Assembly: GCA_036388415.1 (NCBI GenBank)
Contig: DASVRW010000002.1
Coordinates: 124,001-188,000, forward strand
Direction: 5' to 3'
DNA length: 64,000 bases
Origin: Candidatus Saccharimonadales bacterium
GTDB lineage: Bacteria > Patescibacteriota > Saccharimonadia > Saccharimonadales > UBA4665
The translations under genes were made by a program, and so were the position numbers. The notes beneath the pieces were generated by a model, which saw nothing but the letters and a program-made list of their open reading frames with translations, ran no database searches and was not told the DNA's origin. Shown here piece after piece: positions 8,129 to 15,502 of the stretch (positions within the stretch are counted from its first letter, which is position 1; every line of letters begins with the position of its first letter).

Positions 8129-9192
8129 TATGTGTTCTCCCTGGCTCTTACAAGTTTAATCGTATCAGAAAGCATATCAGGCTCAGCGGCAGTAAGGCTC
8201 TTCCCTTTTGCCGACAGGCCTTTATCAGCATAAGATTTATGCGCTACTTTTTGCTTCCTAAGTGAGACCGTTATTTCTCGAGCAATTTCGTGCATAGGAG
8301 TGCCACGAGTAAGTTCGACGATGCTTTTATTTGCATCTGGAGAATTGTTTAGGCTTTTCAAGAGAGCTTTATGATGAGACGGTATATCTTGTTCTCGATA
8401 GGCAAACTGACTTGCTAATGAAAGATTATTTGCCATAAGCTCATATAGAGATCCAACAACTAATCGGTCAAATGTCATTAATCCGCTGTGGCTAGGATTT
8501 GGTCCCTCATAATTTTTATCTCCGATGGTTATTGGACCTAGGTAACGCGTCAGCCTGTTGGAGACAAATTCTGGACCGACCTGACGATATGTGTCTGCCA
8601 TAAGACTTTGCATTTCAGTTGTTGATCGTAATACTTCAAGGAGGCGATCATTTGCTAATTCGTTATTACCATCGCTTACGGCATTACGTGCGTCAAGTAA
8701 ATTGTGGATACCATTATGTGCAAGCTGAATAGTATTATCAAAGATTGTTAATAAGGCGATTTCCGCCGCTTCACCAGTGTAAGTTGCGCCTAGATTTGCC
8801 GGCATACTTGCAGCATAATCATAAAAATTAGCACGAGGGTTCATGCCTCGTTGTATGAAATAATCAAAAGCGTAGTTGCTTGTCACCGCTTCGGTTAGTT
8901 TAGTCACTTTTCGCAGGACGAGTGCACCCGTTGCTTTATCTAAGTCCCGCCGTAGAGCTATAAGCGAGGTTTCATCAGCATCGCGGTGTTCTGTTATCCA
9001 GTCGTTTGATCGAGAAAATAGCTCCATGGCAGTAGTCGAAGTGTTTGACGAAGGATCTTCACTTTGAAGTTGTTCAAACAAATTATCATTGGACGCATTT
9101 AACGGGTCTAATTTTGCAGCATCAGCATGTGCATGTAAGAACGCATTATCTAATGCAATAAATTGTTCTGAAGTTATTGACAACATTGTCAT
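8128..9192 (-). CDS. PrnB/indoleamine-dioxygenase-superfamily-like protein
   Basis: 354 helical residues. From memory of Pseudomonas PrnB (monodechloroaminopyrrolnitrin synthase, a haem protein acting on 7-chlorotryptophan), several blocks align. They are a NPxA...YTG...E region; a P-x2-F...L...PI-x2-G...Y-x-GP block (VGPEFVSNRLTRYLGPITIG, then YEGPNPSHSG), followed by V-x-GS; then YREQ; and a late His (KVAHKSYADKG) where the proximal haem His is expected. Haem binding and action on tryptophan or an indole are inference only. The gene is coupled to the nucleotidyltransferase and shares a divergent promoter region with the zinc-ribbon gene. A second in-frame ATG lies at 9186. Confidence 0.6.
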   Translation of the reverse strand: MTMLSITSEQFIALDNAFLHAHADAAKLDPLNASNDNLFEQLQSEDPSSNTSTTAMELFSRSNDWITEHRDADETSLIALRRDLDKATGALVLRKVTKLTEAVTSNYAFDYFIQRGMNPRANFYDYAASMPANLGATYTGEAAEIALLTIFDNTIQLAHNGIHNLLDARNAVSDGNNELANDRLLEVLRSTTEMQSLMADTYRQVGPEFVSNRLTRYLGPITIGDKNYEGPNPSHSGLMTFDRLVVGSLYELMANNLSLASQFAYREQDIPSHHKALLKSLNNSPDANKSIVELTRGTPMHEIAREITVSLRKQKVAHKSYADKGLSAKGKSLTAAEPDMLSDTIKLVRARENT

Positions 9193-9204
9193 ATATTATA
9201 TACT
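9177..9204 (+). promoter_or_regulatory. Consensus promoter with palindrome, divergent control region
   Basis: TTGACA (9177-9182), 16 bp, then TATACT (9199-9204) drives the plus-strand gene. The -35 overlaps the inverted repeat TGACA-ACAT-TGTCA (9178-9191), a possible operator. Read on the minus strand the same AT tract offers TATAAT just before the PrnB-like ATG, so one repressor site could control both arms. Confidence 0.65.
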
Positions 9205-9215
9205 ATACACTAATT

Positions 9216-10196
9216 ATGCGCAAGTTGATAATGAATGCACCGATTCAAAACCGGGAATTTAATCCAGACGGACAGTTAGGTAAAGTTGTTCCACTTTTTG
9301 TTGCCGCTCATCTTCGTACGCAGGATGCATATATGTCTACTCCCGTCGAGTTATGGAACAATGTCATAGCTCAGGAACAACTCGGCTATGACGCCCGAAA
9401 ATATGAAATTCGCAGCACAACTATGCTTGATCAAAAGTACGGTAGCTCAGTGCTGTCGCTTTTACATAGTCAGACTGGTGAGGCAGAAATCATCGCAGAT
9501 GATGACTCGGATTTTACTAAATGGGCGACAACCGTAGTAGAGAGTGGGCTCGATTCAGGAAATATACGCATCGAGGAGGAAACAGTGTATGTTTGTCAAG
9601 ATTGTCATGCAACTTTAGCTTTAGCCCACGGGCCAAAACCTCGGAATTGTGCATGTTGTTATGGATCAGGCGGAATAAATGAATTAAATACAGTTGCGAT
9701 GACGGCTACCATAACGCCAGAGGCATTAGTATCGACCGCTCATGCCACAAAACAGTCAATACAGCTTGATTTAAGCGGACGAAAGTTTATTATCAACAAA
9801 CGACGTGTTACGGGAGTTGGTCTTGAATGGGCAGGTTTTGCAGACGATGTCTTAGATCCTCGTATTGGAGTAGGCTTGCTTGGGCTCTATGCTGCTATCC
9901 GCAATAACGCTGATGCCGTAGATTTTGTATCAAGTCGATCCGCAATTTCTCATAATTTACCACAGTTTTTTGCTGCAATTGCATCCCAGTGCGATACATT
10001 ACCGGCTCTCGAGATGGTTGGAATAGCGAAAGCTCCAGCAAACTACTTATCTATGCTTGTAAATAACCACACATTAAGTGCAGATCAAATGGTATCTGGG
10101 TTGAAAGATCGACTTGCGCCGCAACTCTTGAAAATGCGTAAAGATATGACACCACAATGCGCCGAGCAGCTTCTTTTTTCGCGCAGATTCAGATAG
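9216..10196 (+). CDS. Zinc-ribbon protein of unknown family
   Basis: About 326 residues. In the middle, CQDCHATLALAHGPKPRNCA followed by CC has the Cys-x2-Cys...Cys-x-Cys spacing of a zinc ribbon. The preceding VYVCQDC distantly recalls zinc insertions of class I aminoacyl-tRNA synthetases, but no HIGH or KMSKS motif is found, so this is only a hint. The C-terminal third is helical and basic. The start is uncertain: ATG 9216 lies 11 nt after the -10 box, and ATG 9231 is also possible. The TTG at 9177 is inside the promoter. The gene lies directly upstream of the TrpRS-like gene. Confidence 0.65.
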   Translation: MRKLIMNAPIQNREFNPDGQLGKVVPLFVAAHLRTQDAYMSTPVELWNNVIAQEQLGYDARKYEIRSTTMLDQKYGSSVLSLLHSQTGEAEIIADDDSDFTKWATTVVESGLDSGNIRIEEETVYVCQDCHATLALAHGPKPRNCACCYGSGGINELNTVAMTATITPEALVSTAHATKQSIQLDLSGRKFIINKRRVTGVGLEWAGFADDVLDPRIGVGLLGLYAAIRNNADAVDFVSSRSAISHNLPQFFAAIASQCDTLPALEMVGIAKAPANYLSMLVNNHTLSADQMVSGLKDRLAPQLLKMRKDMTPQCAEQLLFSRRFR

Positions 10197-10225
10197 TTGA
10201 CCAAAATAAACAAACATGATAAAAT
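10197..10225 (+). promoter_or_regulatory. Promoter for the TrpRS-like gene
   Basis: TTGACC (10197-10202), a 17-bp spacer, then TAAAAT (10220-10225), directly after the stop of the zinc-ribbon gene. The ATG follows 6 nt later, so the mRNA is probably leaderless and expressed apart from the upstream gene. Confidence 0.65.
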
Positions 10226-10231
10226 ACTATT

Positions 10232-11215
10232 ATGAATTATGCCATCGAGTCATTTACAGGTATTCGTCCGACCGCTGACTTGACTGTCGCAAATTATATT
10301 GGTGCTGTTCGTCCTGTATTAGATCGTGAATCAGATGGACAGTCTACATCTATTTTTCTAGCCGAGTTGCATGCAATTACTACTGCTCCTCCTGCTGACG
10401 TAATCAAGAATTCAAGGGAGCTTGGCAGGACTCTCATAGCAAGTGGTCTTCAAGGAGATATATACAGCCAACGCGAAGTGCAGGATTTAGTGTTTGAGGC
10501 AGAACATTATTTGCTAGGACTGACGAGCATATCCCGGTTACTTCGACTTCCAACGCTTAAAGAGAAAGTGACTCAATCTGATAACACGGAAAATGCTACA
10601 GTCGGGCTGGCAATGTACCCTATGCTGATGGCTTCAGATATAATTTTGGCACGTCCGGCTCAAGTACCAACTGGAAAAGATCAGAAACCTCATTTGGAAA
10701 TAACAAACGAGCTTATCAGGGGGTTTAATAGGCAGCATGGTGCACGGCTTCCTGAGCCACGAATGCTTGAGGTTGAATTACCTAAAATTATGTCTCTCGA
10801 CGGCAGTGGCCGCAAAATGAGTAAAAGTATTCCGAAAGGAGCGATCTTTTTAGACGACACACCACTCTCGGGCTTTAAAAAAGTCATGAAAGCTGTTACG
10901 GCTTCTGAACCTGGTCCCGTAATGGATAGCGCTCTCGACAATATGATCACAATGGTAACAGGCCTCGGTACCGAATCTGATATTGCAGGTCTAAAAGTAA
11001 CTGCCGACCAAATTCGAGAGGGCCAGCCGTGTATAAAAGATTTTAAGGAACAGGCTGGCGATGCAGTTCGCGGCTTCCTTACGGACATGCAGGAACGGCG
11101 AGCTTCTGTTAGTGACAGCGAGGTTTCGCTCCGGATACTCGAAGGTAGCGAACGATTTCGACCGATTGGACAGGCCACTCTCAATTACATGAGAGATATG
11201 TACTGGTCTCGCTAA
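10232..11215 (+). CDS. Tryptophanyl-tRNA synthetase-like protein
   Basis: 327 residues, the normal TrpRS length. Visible motifs are GIRPTADLTVANYIGAV (the HIGH-equivalent, here with TVAN), FLAELHAIT, YPMLMASDIILARPA (Trp-pocket Asp), VPTGKDQKPHLEIT, and GSGRKMSKSIPKG (complete KMSKS). Attachment of Trp to tRNA-Trp with ATP is therefore feasible. It may be the only TrpRS of the cell, or a second copy serving the island: its own promoter, AT-rich codons and PrnB-like neighbour favour the second, but this cannot be settled from one window. No anticodon-domain loss is apparent. Confidence 0.85.
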   Translation: MNYAIESFTGIRPTADLTVANYIGAVRPVLDRESDGQSTSIFLAELHAITTAPPADVIKNSRELGRTLIASGLQGDIYSQREVQDLVFEAEHYLLGLTSISRLLRLPTLKEKVTQSDNTENATVGLAMYPMLMASDIILARPAQVPTGKDQKPHLEITNELIRGFNRQHGARLPEPRMLEVELPKIMSLDGSGRKMSKSIPKGAIFLDDTPLSGFKKVMKAVTASEPGPVMDSALDNMITMVTGLGTESDIAGLKVTADQIREGQPCIKDFKEQAGDAVRGFLTDMQERRASVSDSEVSLRILEGSERFRPIGQATLNYMRDMYWSR

Positions 11216-11292
11216 TATTTCTATAAATTTTTATAAATAACATAAGAGACGTTGATAAATATAATTGTGGATTGAGTGTACGATAATCTGCC

Positions 11293-11380
11293 TGGCGGAG
11301 GGAGGGGGATTCGAACCCCCGAGGGCTTGCACCCAACACGCTTTCCAAGCGTGCGCCATAGGCCACTAGGCGACCCCTCC
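11293..11380 (-). tRNA. tRNA-Ser(GGA)
   Basis: The acceptor GGAGGGG pairs with TCCCTCC (one G-T), with discriminator G and encoded CCA. The anticodon stem CACGC/GCGTG holds loop TTGGAAA with anticodon GGA. The long variable arm is type II. The T-arm GGTTCGAATCC is intact. A promoter TTGCGT-N16-TAAAAT (11418-11391) lies just upstream. Its 3' end faces the island at 7.3-11.2 kb. Confidence 0.96.
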
Positions 11381-11473
11381 ATGACGTTACATTTTACGCT
11401 GGCTCAAGTATAACGCAATTTTACTACAAAAACACCTTGCCTGTATGTGCGGGCCAGAGTTACACTAGTGTTA

Positions 11474-12337
11474 ATGCCCATCATAGAGTTAGAAGACGTC
11501 AGTAAACTGTACGGCTTTGGCGACGCCGCTACCGTGGCGCTCGACGAAGTCTCTCTTCATATTGAAGAGGGTGAATTTGTGGCGATCATGGGTCCCAGCG
11601 GCTGCGGCAAATCGACGCTGATGAACATCATTGGACTGCTTGACCGCCCTTCATTTGGTAAATACACACTGAATACACGATCAGTCGCCAAGCTTCGCCC
11701 TGCCCGTGCGGCCAAGTACCGGCGCGATACGATCGGGTTTATATTTCAGAATTTCAACCTCTTGCCACGGCTGACGGCACTCGAAAATGTCTCGTTACCA
11801 CTGGCCTACAAGGGTATGTCGCTGCACAAACGGACGCAAGCGGCCAGCGATATGTTGGCCCGCGTCGGATTGCAGCACCGCGAGTATTACTACCCGCGTC
11901 AACTCAGTGGCGGTCAGACGCAGTGCGTCGCGATTGCGCGGGCGCTCGTCAACAATCCCAAGCTGATCATTGCCGATGAACCGACTGGAAATCTCGATAG
12001 TGCCGGTTCACGTCTTGTCATGGAACTGCTGAGTGAAATTCATAAAATGGGCAATACGATCCTGTTTGTGACACACAACCCTGAGTTGACGCGCTATGCA
12101 ACGCGTGTTGTCTACATGCATGACGGCGGCATAATGCGCGATGAACAAACGGCCATCGGCGAAGTCGCCGCCACGGCGAAGCGCGTTATGTACAATGTCC
12201 CCGTCAAGACGGTCGAAGACGATTTGGCTGGTGTCTCGGCGCTGATGAACCACTTGCCTGCCAATGAACCGACTGAGTCTATGTCTATGAAACAAAAAAC
12301 CCGTAAGGTAAAGCGCTCGAAACGGATGCAAAAATGA
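11474..12337 (+). CDS. ABC transporter ATPase, MacB/LolD type
   Basis: 287 residues from the ATG at 11474; a GTG at 11447 would add nine residues before the conserved PIIELEDVSKLYG and is less likely. Walker A is GPSGCGKST, the Q-loop FIFQNFNLLPRLTA, the signature LSGGQ, Walker B LIIADEPTGNLDS, and the switch His VTHNPE. These match the MacB/LolD/FtsE branch that powers mechanotransmission ABC systems exporting peptides, lipoproteins or antibiotics. A basic tail of about 30 residues (KQKTRKVKRSKRMQK) extends past the usual end. It overlaps the permease gene by 4 bp (ATGA). Confidence 0.93.
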   Translation: MPIIELEDVSKLYGFGDAATVALDEVSLHIEEGEFVAIMGPSGCGKSTLMNIIGLLDRPSFGKYTLNTRSVAKLRPARAAKYRRDTIGFIFQNFNLLPRLTALENVSLPLAYKGMSLHKRTQAASDMLARVGLQHREYYYPRQLSGGQTQCVAIARALVNNPKLIIADEPTGNLDSAGSRLVMELLSEIHKMGNTILFVTHNPELTRYATRVVYMHDGGIMRDEQTAIGEVAATAKRVMYNVPVKTVEDDLAGVSALMNHLPANEPTESMSMKQKTRKVKRSKRMQK

Positions 12338-13569
12338 AATCATTTACACGCGGTAACTTCAAGACGGCACTCTCGTCAGTCCGGAGCTCAAAATGGCGCA
12401 GCCTTATGACAATGATGGGTATTATTATCGGCATCGTGTCGGTTGTTACGATCGTCAGTATTGGTGAAGGTGTCAAACAACAAGTCACGGCGCAGATTAA
12501 TCATCTCGGTGAAGATTTAATCACCGTGCGCCCCGGTCAAATCGTCAATCGCGATAAAGACGGCAAAATAACTGGCGTCAACCTGTTTGCCGGCTATACG
12601 TCGACTGGTGTACTGACAAATGATGATGTGCAGACCGTTCAAAAGACTACGGGTGTCAAGCAAGCGGTGCCGCTGAGTATCGTAGCCGGAACTCTGTCGT
12701 TTGATAAACGGCCGTACGCAGGCTATACGGTTATAGGTACGACGCCGGAACTGCCGGATGCGCTGAAACAAAAGGTTATGTACGGTGATTTCTTTAGTTC
12801 GAGCGACGGTAATCAAAATGGCGCTGTCATTGGAACTGGCGTCGCGGAAGACGTCTTCGGCCAGGACGTGCCGCTTGGTCAAAGCTTTGACTTCCAGGGC
12901 CAGACGTTCGTTGTCCGAGGTATCTTTGATGAATTTAAGTCAGCACCGCTGTCACTTGAAATCGATTTCAACCGTGCCGTGTTTATTCCATACGAAGTGA
13001 CGCAGGAGCTAACAAGTCAAAAGGTGTCGATATACGAAATACTGGCGCAGAGCAAGACCGGATCGGCCGATACAACAGCTGCTGCAATTACCAAAAACCT
13101 GACAAAGGCACATGGCAATCAGACTGATTTCACGGTACTCAAGCAAAGTGATAGCCTCGGAGTCAGCGGTAATCTCCTCAATCTGCTGACCCGTTTTATT
13201 GGCGGTATCGCCGCTATTTCGCTGCTAGTCGGCGGTATCGGCATAATGAACGTCATGCTGGTATCCGTGACTGAACGGATGCAGGAAATCGGTATTCGCA
13301 AAGCCATTGGCGCCACGTCGCGGCAGATTATGAATCAGTTTTTGGTCGAAGCAACTGTACTAAGTGTCATTGGCGGCATTATCGGCGTTGTCGTCTCGCT
13401 GATCATTAATGGCATACTACGAGCATTTACCGATCTGCAACCAGTTATGAGCTGGCAAATCGTCGCTCTGGCGGCTGGCGTGTCGCTGGCAGTCGGTATT
13501 ATATTTGGCACGGCTCCAGCGCTTAAGGCTGCTCGCAAGGACCCTATCCAGGCACTTCGTAACGAATAA
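12334..13569 (+). CDS. ABC transporter permease, MacB/FtsX type
   Basis: 411 residues. A first membrane helix (SLMTMMGIIIGIVSVVTIVS) is followed by a roughly 230-residue periplasmic-type MacB domain, then the FtsX core with three more helices near residues 285, 335 and 375 (LIGGIAAISLLVGGIGIMN; EIGIRKAIGAT coupling motif). It pairs with the preceding ATPase to form a homodimeric four-helix-per-subunit transporter. No HlyD/MacA-type adaptor gene is beside it, as in many Gram-positive systems, so the substrate is unknown. Confidence 0.93.
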   Translation: MKSFTRGNFKTALSSVRSSKWRSLMTMMGIIIGIVSVVTIVSIGEGVKQQVTAQINHLGEDLITVRPGQIVNRDKDGKITGVNLFAGYTSTGVLTNDDVQTVQKTTGVKQAVPLSIVAGTLSFDKRPYAGYTVIGTTPELPDALKQKVMYGDFFSSSDGNQNGAVIGTGVAEDVFGQDVPLGQSFDFQGQTFVVRGIFDEFKSAPLSLEIDFNRAVFIPYEVTQELTSQKVSIYEILAQSKTGSADTTAAAITKNLTKAHGNQTDFTVLKQSDSLGVSGNLLNLLTRFIGGIAAISLLVGGIGIMNVMLVSVTERMQEIGIRKAIGATSRQIMNQFLVEATVLSVIGGIIGVVVSLIINGILRAFTDLQPVMSWQIVALAAGVSLAVGIIFGTAPALKAARKDPIQALRNE

Positions 13570-13589
13570 ATAAGACACAAGTTACTTAC

Positions 13590-13617
13590 TTGACAAAATT
13601 CATTATATTGTTATAAT
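13590..13617 (+). promoter_or_regulatory. Near-perfect sigma-70-type promoter
   Basis: TTGACA (13590-13595), a 16-bp spacer, then TATAAT (13612-13617), with both boxes matching consensus. The transcript would carry an SD (AAAGGA) 9 nt before the ATG at 13652. High expression of the next gene is likely. Confidence 0.8.
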
Positions 13618-13651
13618 TAAATAAAATCCATTAGGTAAAGGATCTTCGTTA

Positions 13652-14053
13652 ATGGAAATTGTCAAAAATTCTCTTAAATTGAGCGGTGCGGCCGTGCTAT
13701 TAGGCGCTGCCGGATTTACAGGTGCGTATGGCGCCGAATCATTTGCCGCAGCGGCAGCTGCTCCCGGTGATTACGCGCGTGAGCACGACGTAAGTAAGTC
13801 CTGTGATTCGAGTATCAGTGATCACGTCACGAGGATGGCGTCAGCTTCAGACAAGTCATATATGGCGGAATGCGGTGGAGTCTCACCAGCTAATATCGAC
13901 AGGCTTATGGTATTGCATGAAGATATCGATGAGAGTTCATATTTTGCCATGAACGCTTTGCTACTGGGTGGTGGCAGTGCGGCCTTAGCTATATCAGGCG
14001 TGCGTGGATTGCGTAGTCAACCAGGTACACGCCGGGAACGTATACGAATTTAA
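13652..14053 (+). CDS. Small two-helix membrane protein, unknown, strong promoter
   Basis: 133 residues. An N-terminal hydrophobic stretch (LSGAAVLLGAAGFTGAYGA) resembles a signal or anchor, the middle holds two Cys (SKSCDSS and AECGG) that could form an external disulphide, and a second hydrophobic helix (FAMNALLLGGGSAALAISG) is followed by a basic tail (RRERIRI) likely in the cytoplasm. This gives a hairpin topology with an outside loop of about 80 residues. The perfect promoter suggests abundant expression. No family is recognised. Confidence 0.7.
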   Translation: MEIVKNSLKLSGAAVLLGAAGFTGAYGAESFAAAAAAPGDYAREHDVSKSCDSSISDHVTRMASASDKSYMAECGGVSPANIDRLMVLHEDIDESSYFAMNALLLGGGSAALAISGVRGLRSQPGTRRERIRI

Positions 14054-14057
14054 TCCT

Positions 14058-15431
14058 TTAGATGAGCGCGTAGATCGCTGCCATACCGGCAGCTGTCATA
14101 AGTAGGATCACGCACCAACCGATAAACGTCGTCAACGGTTTGTTGGTCCACCGTCCCATAATTCGCCGGTTGCTGCTCATAATGACAATCAGCAGCAGGA
14201 TAAGCGGAGCTACGAGCCCGTTGGCAACGGCCGCATAGATGAGTGCCTGTATAGGATCAATCCCAATGAAATTGATCGCCAGTCCGATAAACATCGAAAT
14301 GATGATCATACCGTAGAAGGCATGAGCTTGATTGAGGTTGCGGTACAATCCTTCTTTCCAGCGCAGGCTTTCAGCGATGGCGTAGGAGCTGGAGCCGGCG
14401 AGCACGGGTATAGCGAGCAGCCCGGTGCCTATGATGCCGATGGCAAATAAGAAGTAGGTAGCGTCACCGGCGAATGGCCGTAGGGCTTCGGCGGCTTGTG
14501 CGGCCGAGGTAATTTCGGTAATGCCGTTCTGGTGCAGCAATGCGCCGCAGGCAGCGATAATGAAGAACATTACAAGATTTGACAAGAACATACCAGTCCA
14601 GACGTCAACTCGCATGCTTTTGACGTCTTCAGTACTGGTTGCTGTGCTGCGCTGACGAAGCGTCGTCTTGCCCTGTAATATTTGCTCTTCCACTTCCTGA
14701 GACGTTTGCCAAAAGAATAAATACGGTGAAATTGTTGTACCGAGTATGGCGCAGATAAGGAGTAGTTGTTCCTTGTCAAAGCCTATCTGTGGCACGACAG
14801 CATGACGCAGCACGTCGCTCCAGTCAAGATTTGCGAGGAGTGTTGAAAATACATAGCTCAGTAGCACGAGTGCCAGCCATTTGAGATAGCGGGCATATCG
14901 AACGTAAGGCGTGAATATTTGCAGGAGCAGGCTGGTGACACTAAACCCGATGACGAGGGCGGCAAAATTAAGATTCGGATTAAACAACTGCACGGCTTTG
15001 GCCATAGCGCCCAGATCGGCACCAATGTTGATGGTGTTGGCGATAAACAGCAGTGTGGTGCAGACGTACAGGATCTTTTTGTTGAAATGTATTCGGATAT
15101 TACCAGCCAGCCCCCTGCCTGTCACGAGGCCGATGCGGGCGCACATTTCCTGAATGACGGCCATCAGTGGAAACGTCAGCGGTGCCATCCACAAGAAATT
15201 GAAGCCGTACTTGGCACCCGCCTGTGAGTACGTCAGGATACCTGACGGGTCATCGTCGGATGCTCCGGTAGTTAGACCCGGTCCCAGCATGTGCCAGTAG
15301 TTGCCTGTTTTTTGCAGTACTTTACTGCCGGGCATGGCGTCGCGGACATGCAGTCCGGCAACAACGGTGCGCTCCAGCATTTCGGCTGGTAGTTCGGCGC
15401 TCTTTGTAATGAAATTTTTTGGTTTTGTCAT
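14058..15431 (-). CDS. NRAMP-family metal transporter, atypical motif subgroup
   Basis: 457 residues and about 11 membrane helices. Helix 1 has GASDDDPSGILTYSQAG instead of the DPGN metal site of MntH/DMT1, and helix 6 has ILGTTISPYLFFWQTSQ where MPH is usual. Both are common in a widespread NRAMP-like subgroup whose substrate is less clear than the Mn2+/Fe2+ of MntH. EMCARIGLVTGRGLAGNIR between helices 2 and 3 is typical of the fold. An extended N-terminus of about 45 residues is polar. A TATAAA box lies 9 nt before the ATG. Confidence 0.85.
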   Translation of the reverse strand: MTKPKNFITKSAELPAEMLERTVVAGLHVRDAMPGSKVLQKTGNYWHMLGPGLTTGASDDDPSGILTYSQAGAKYGFNFLWMAPLTFPLMAVIQEMCARIGLVTGRGLAGNIRIHFNKKILYVCTTLLFIANTINIGADLGAMAKAVQLFNPNLNFAALVIGFSVTSLLLQIFTPYVRYARYLKWLALVLLSYVFSTLLANLDWSDVLRHAVVPQIGFDKEQLLLICAILGTTISPYLFFWQTSQEVEEQILQGKTTLRQRSTATSTEDVKSMRVDVWTGMFLSNLVMFFIIAACGALLHQNGITEITSAAQAAEALRPFAGDATYFLFAIGIIGTGLLAIPVLAGSSSYAIAESLRWKEGLYRNLNQAHAFYGMIIISMFIGLAINFIGIDPIQALIYAAVANGLVAPLILLLIVIMSSNRRIMGRWTNKPLTTFIGWCVILLMTAAGMAAIYALI

Positions 15432-15502
15432 CGGATATGTTTTATAGGCGTTAGCGGTATTATATCACGATATGACACTGGCTGCGGTCTTTGTCGTAGT
15501 GG

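Noticed and set aside
9177-9215. TTG start at 9177 for the zinc-ribbon protein
   Set aside because: The TTG is itself the -35 box of a near-consensus promoter, so the region is not translated from that promoter.
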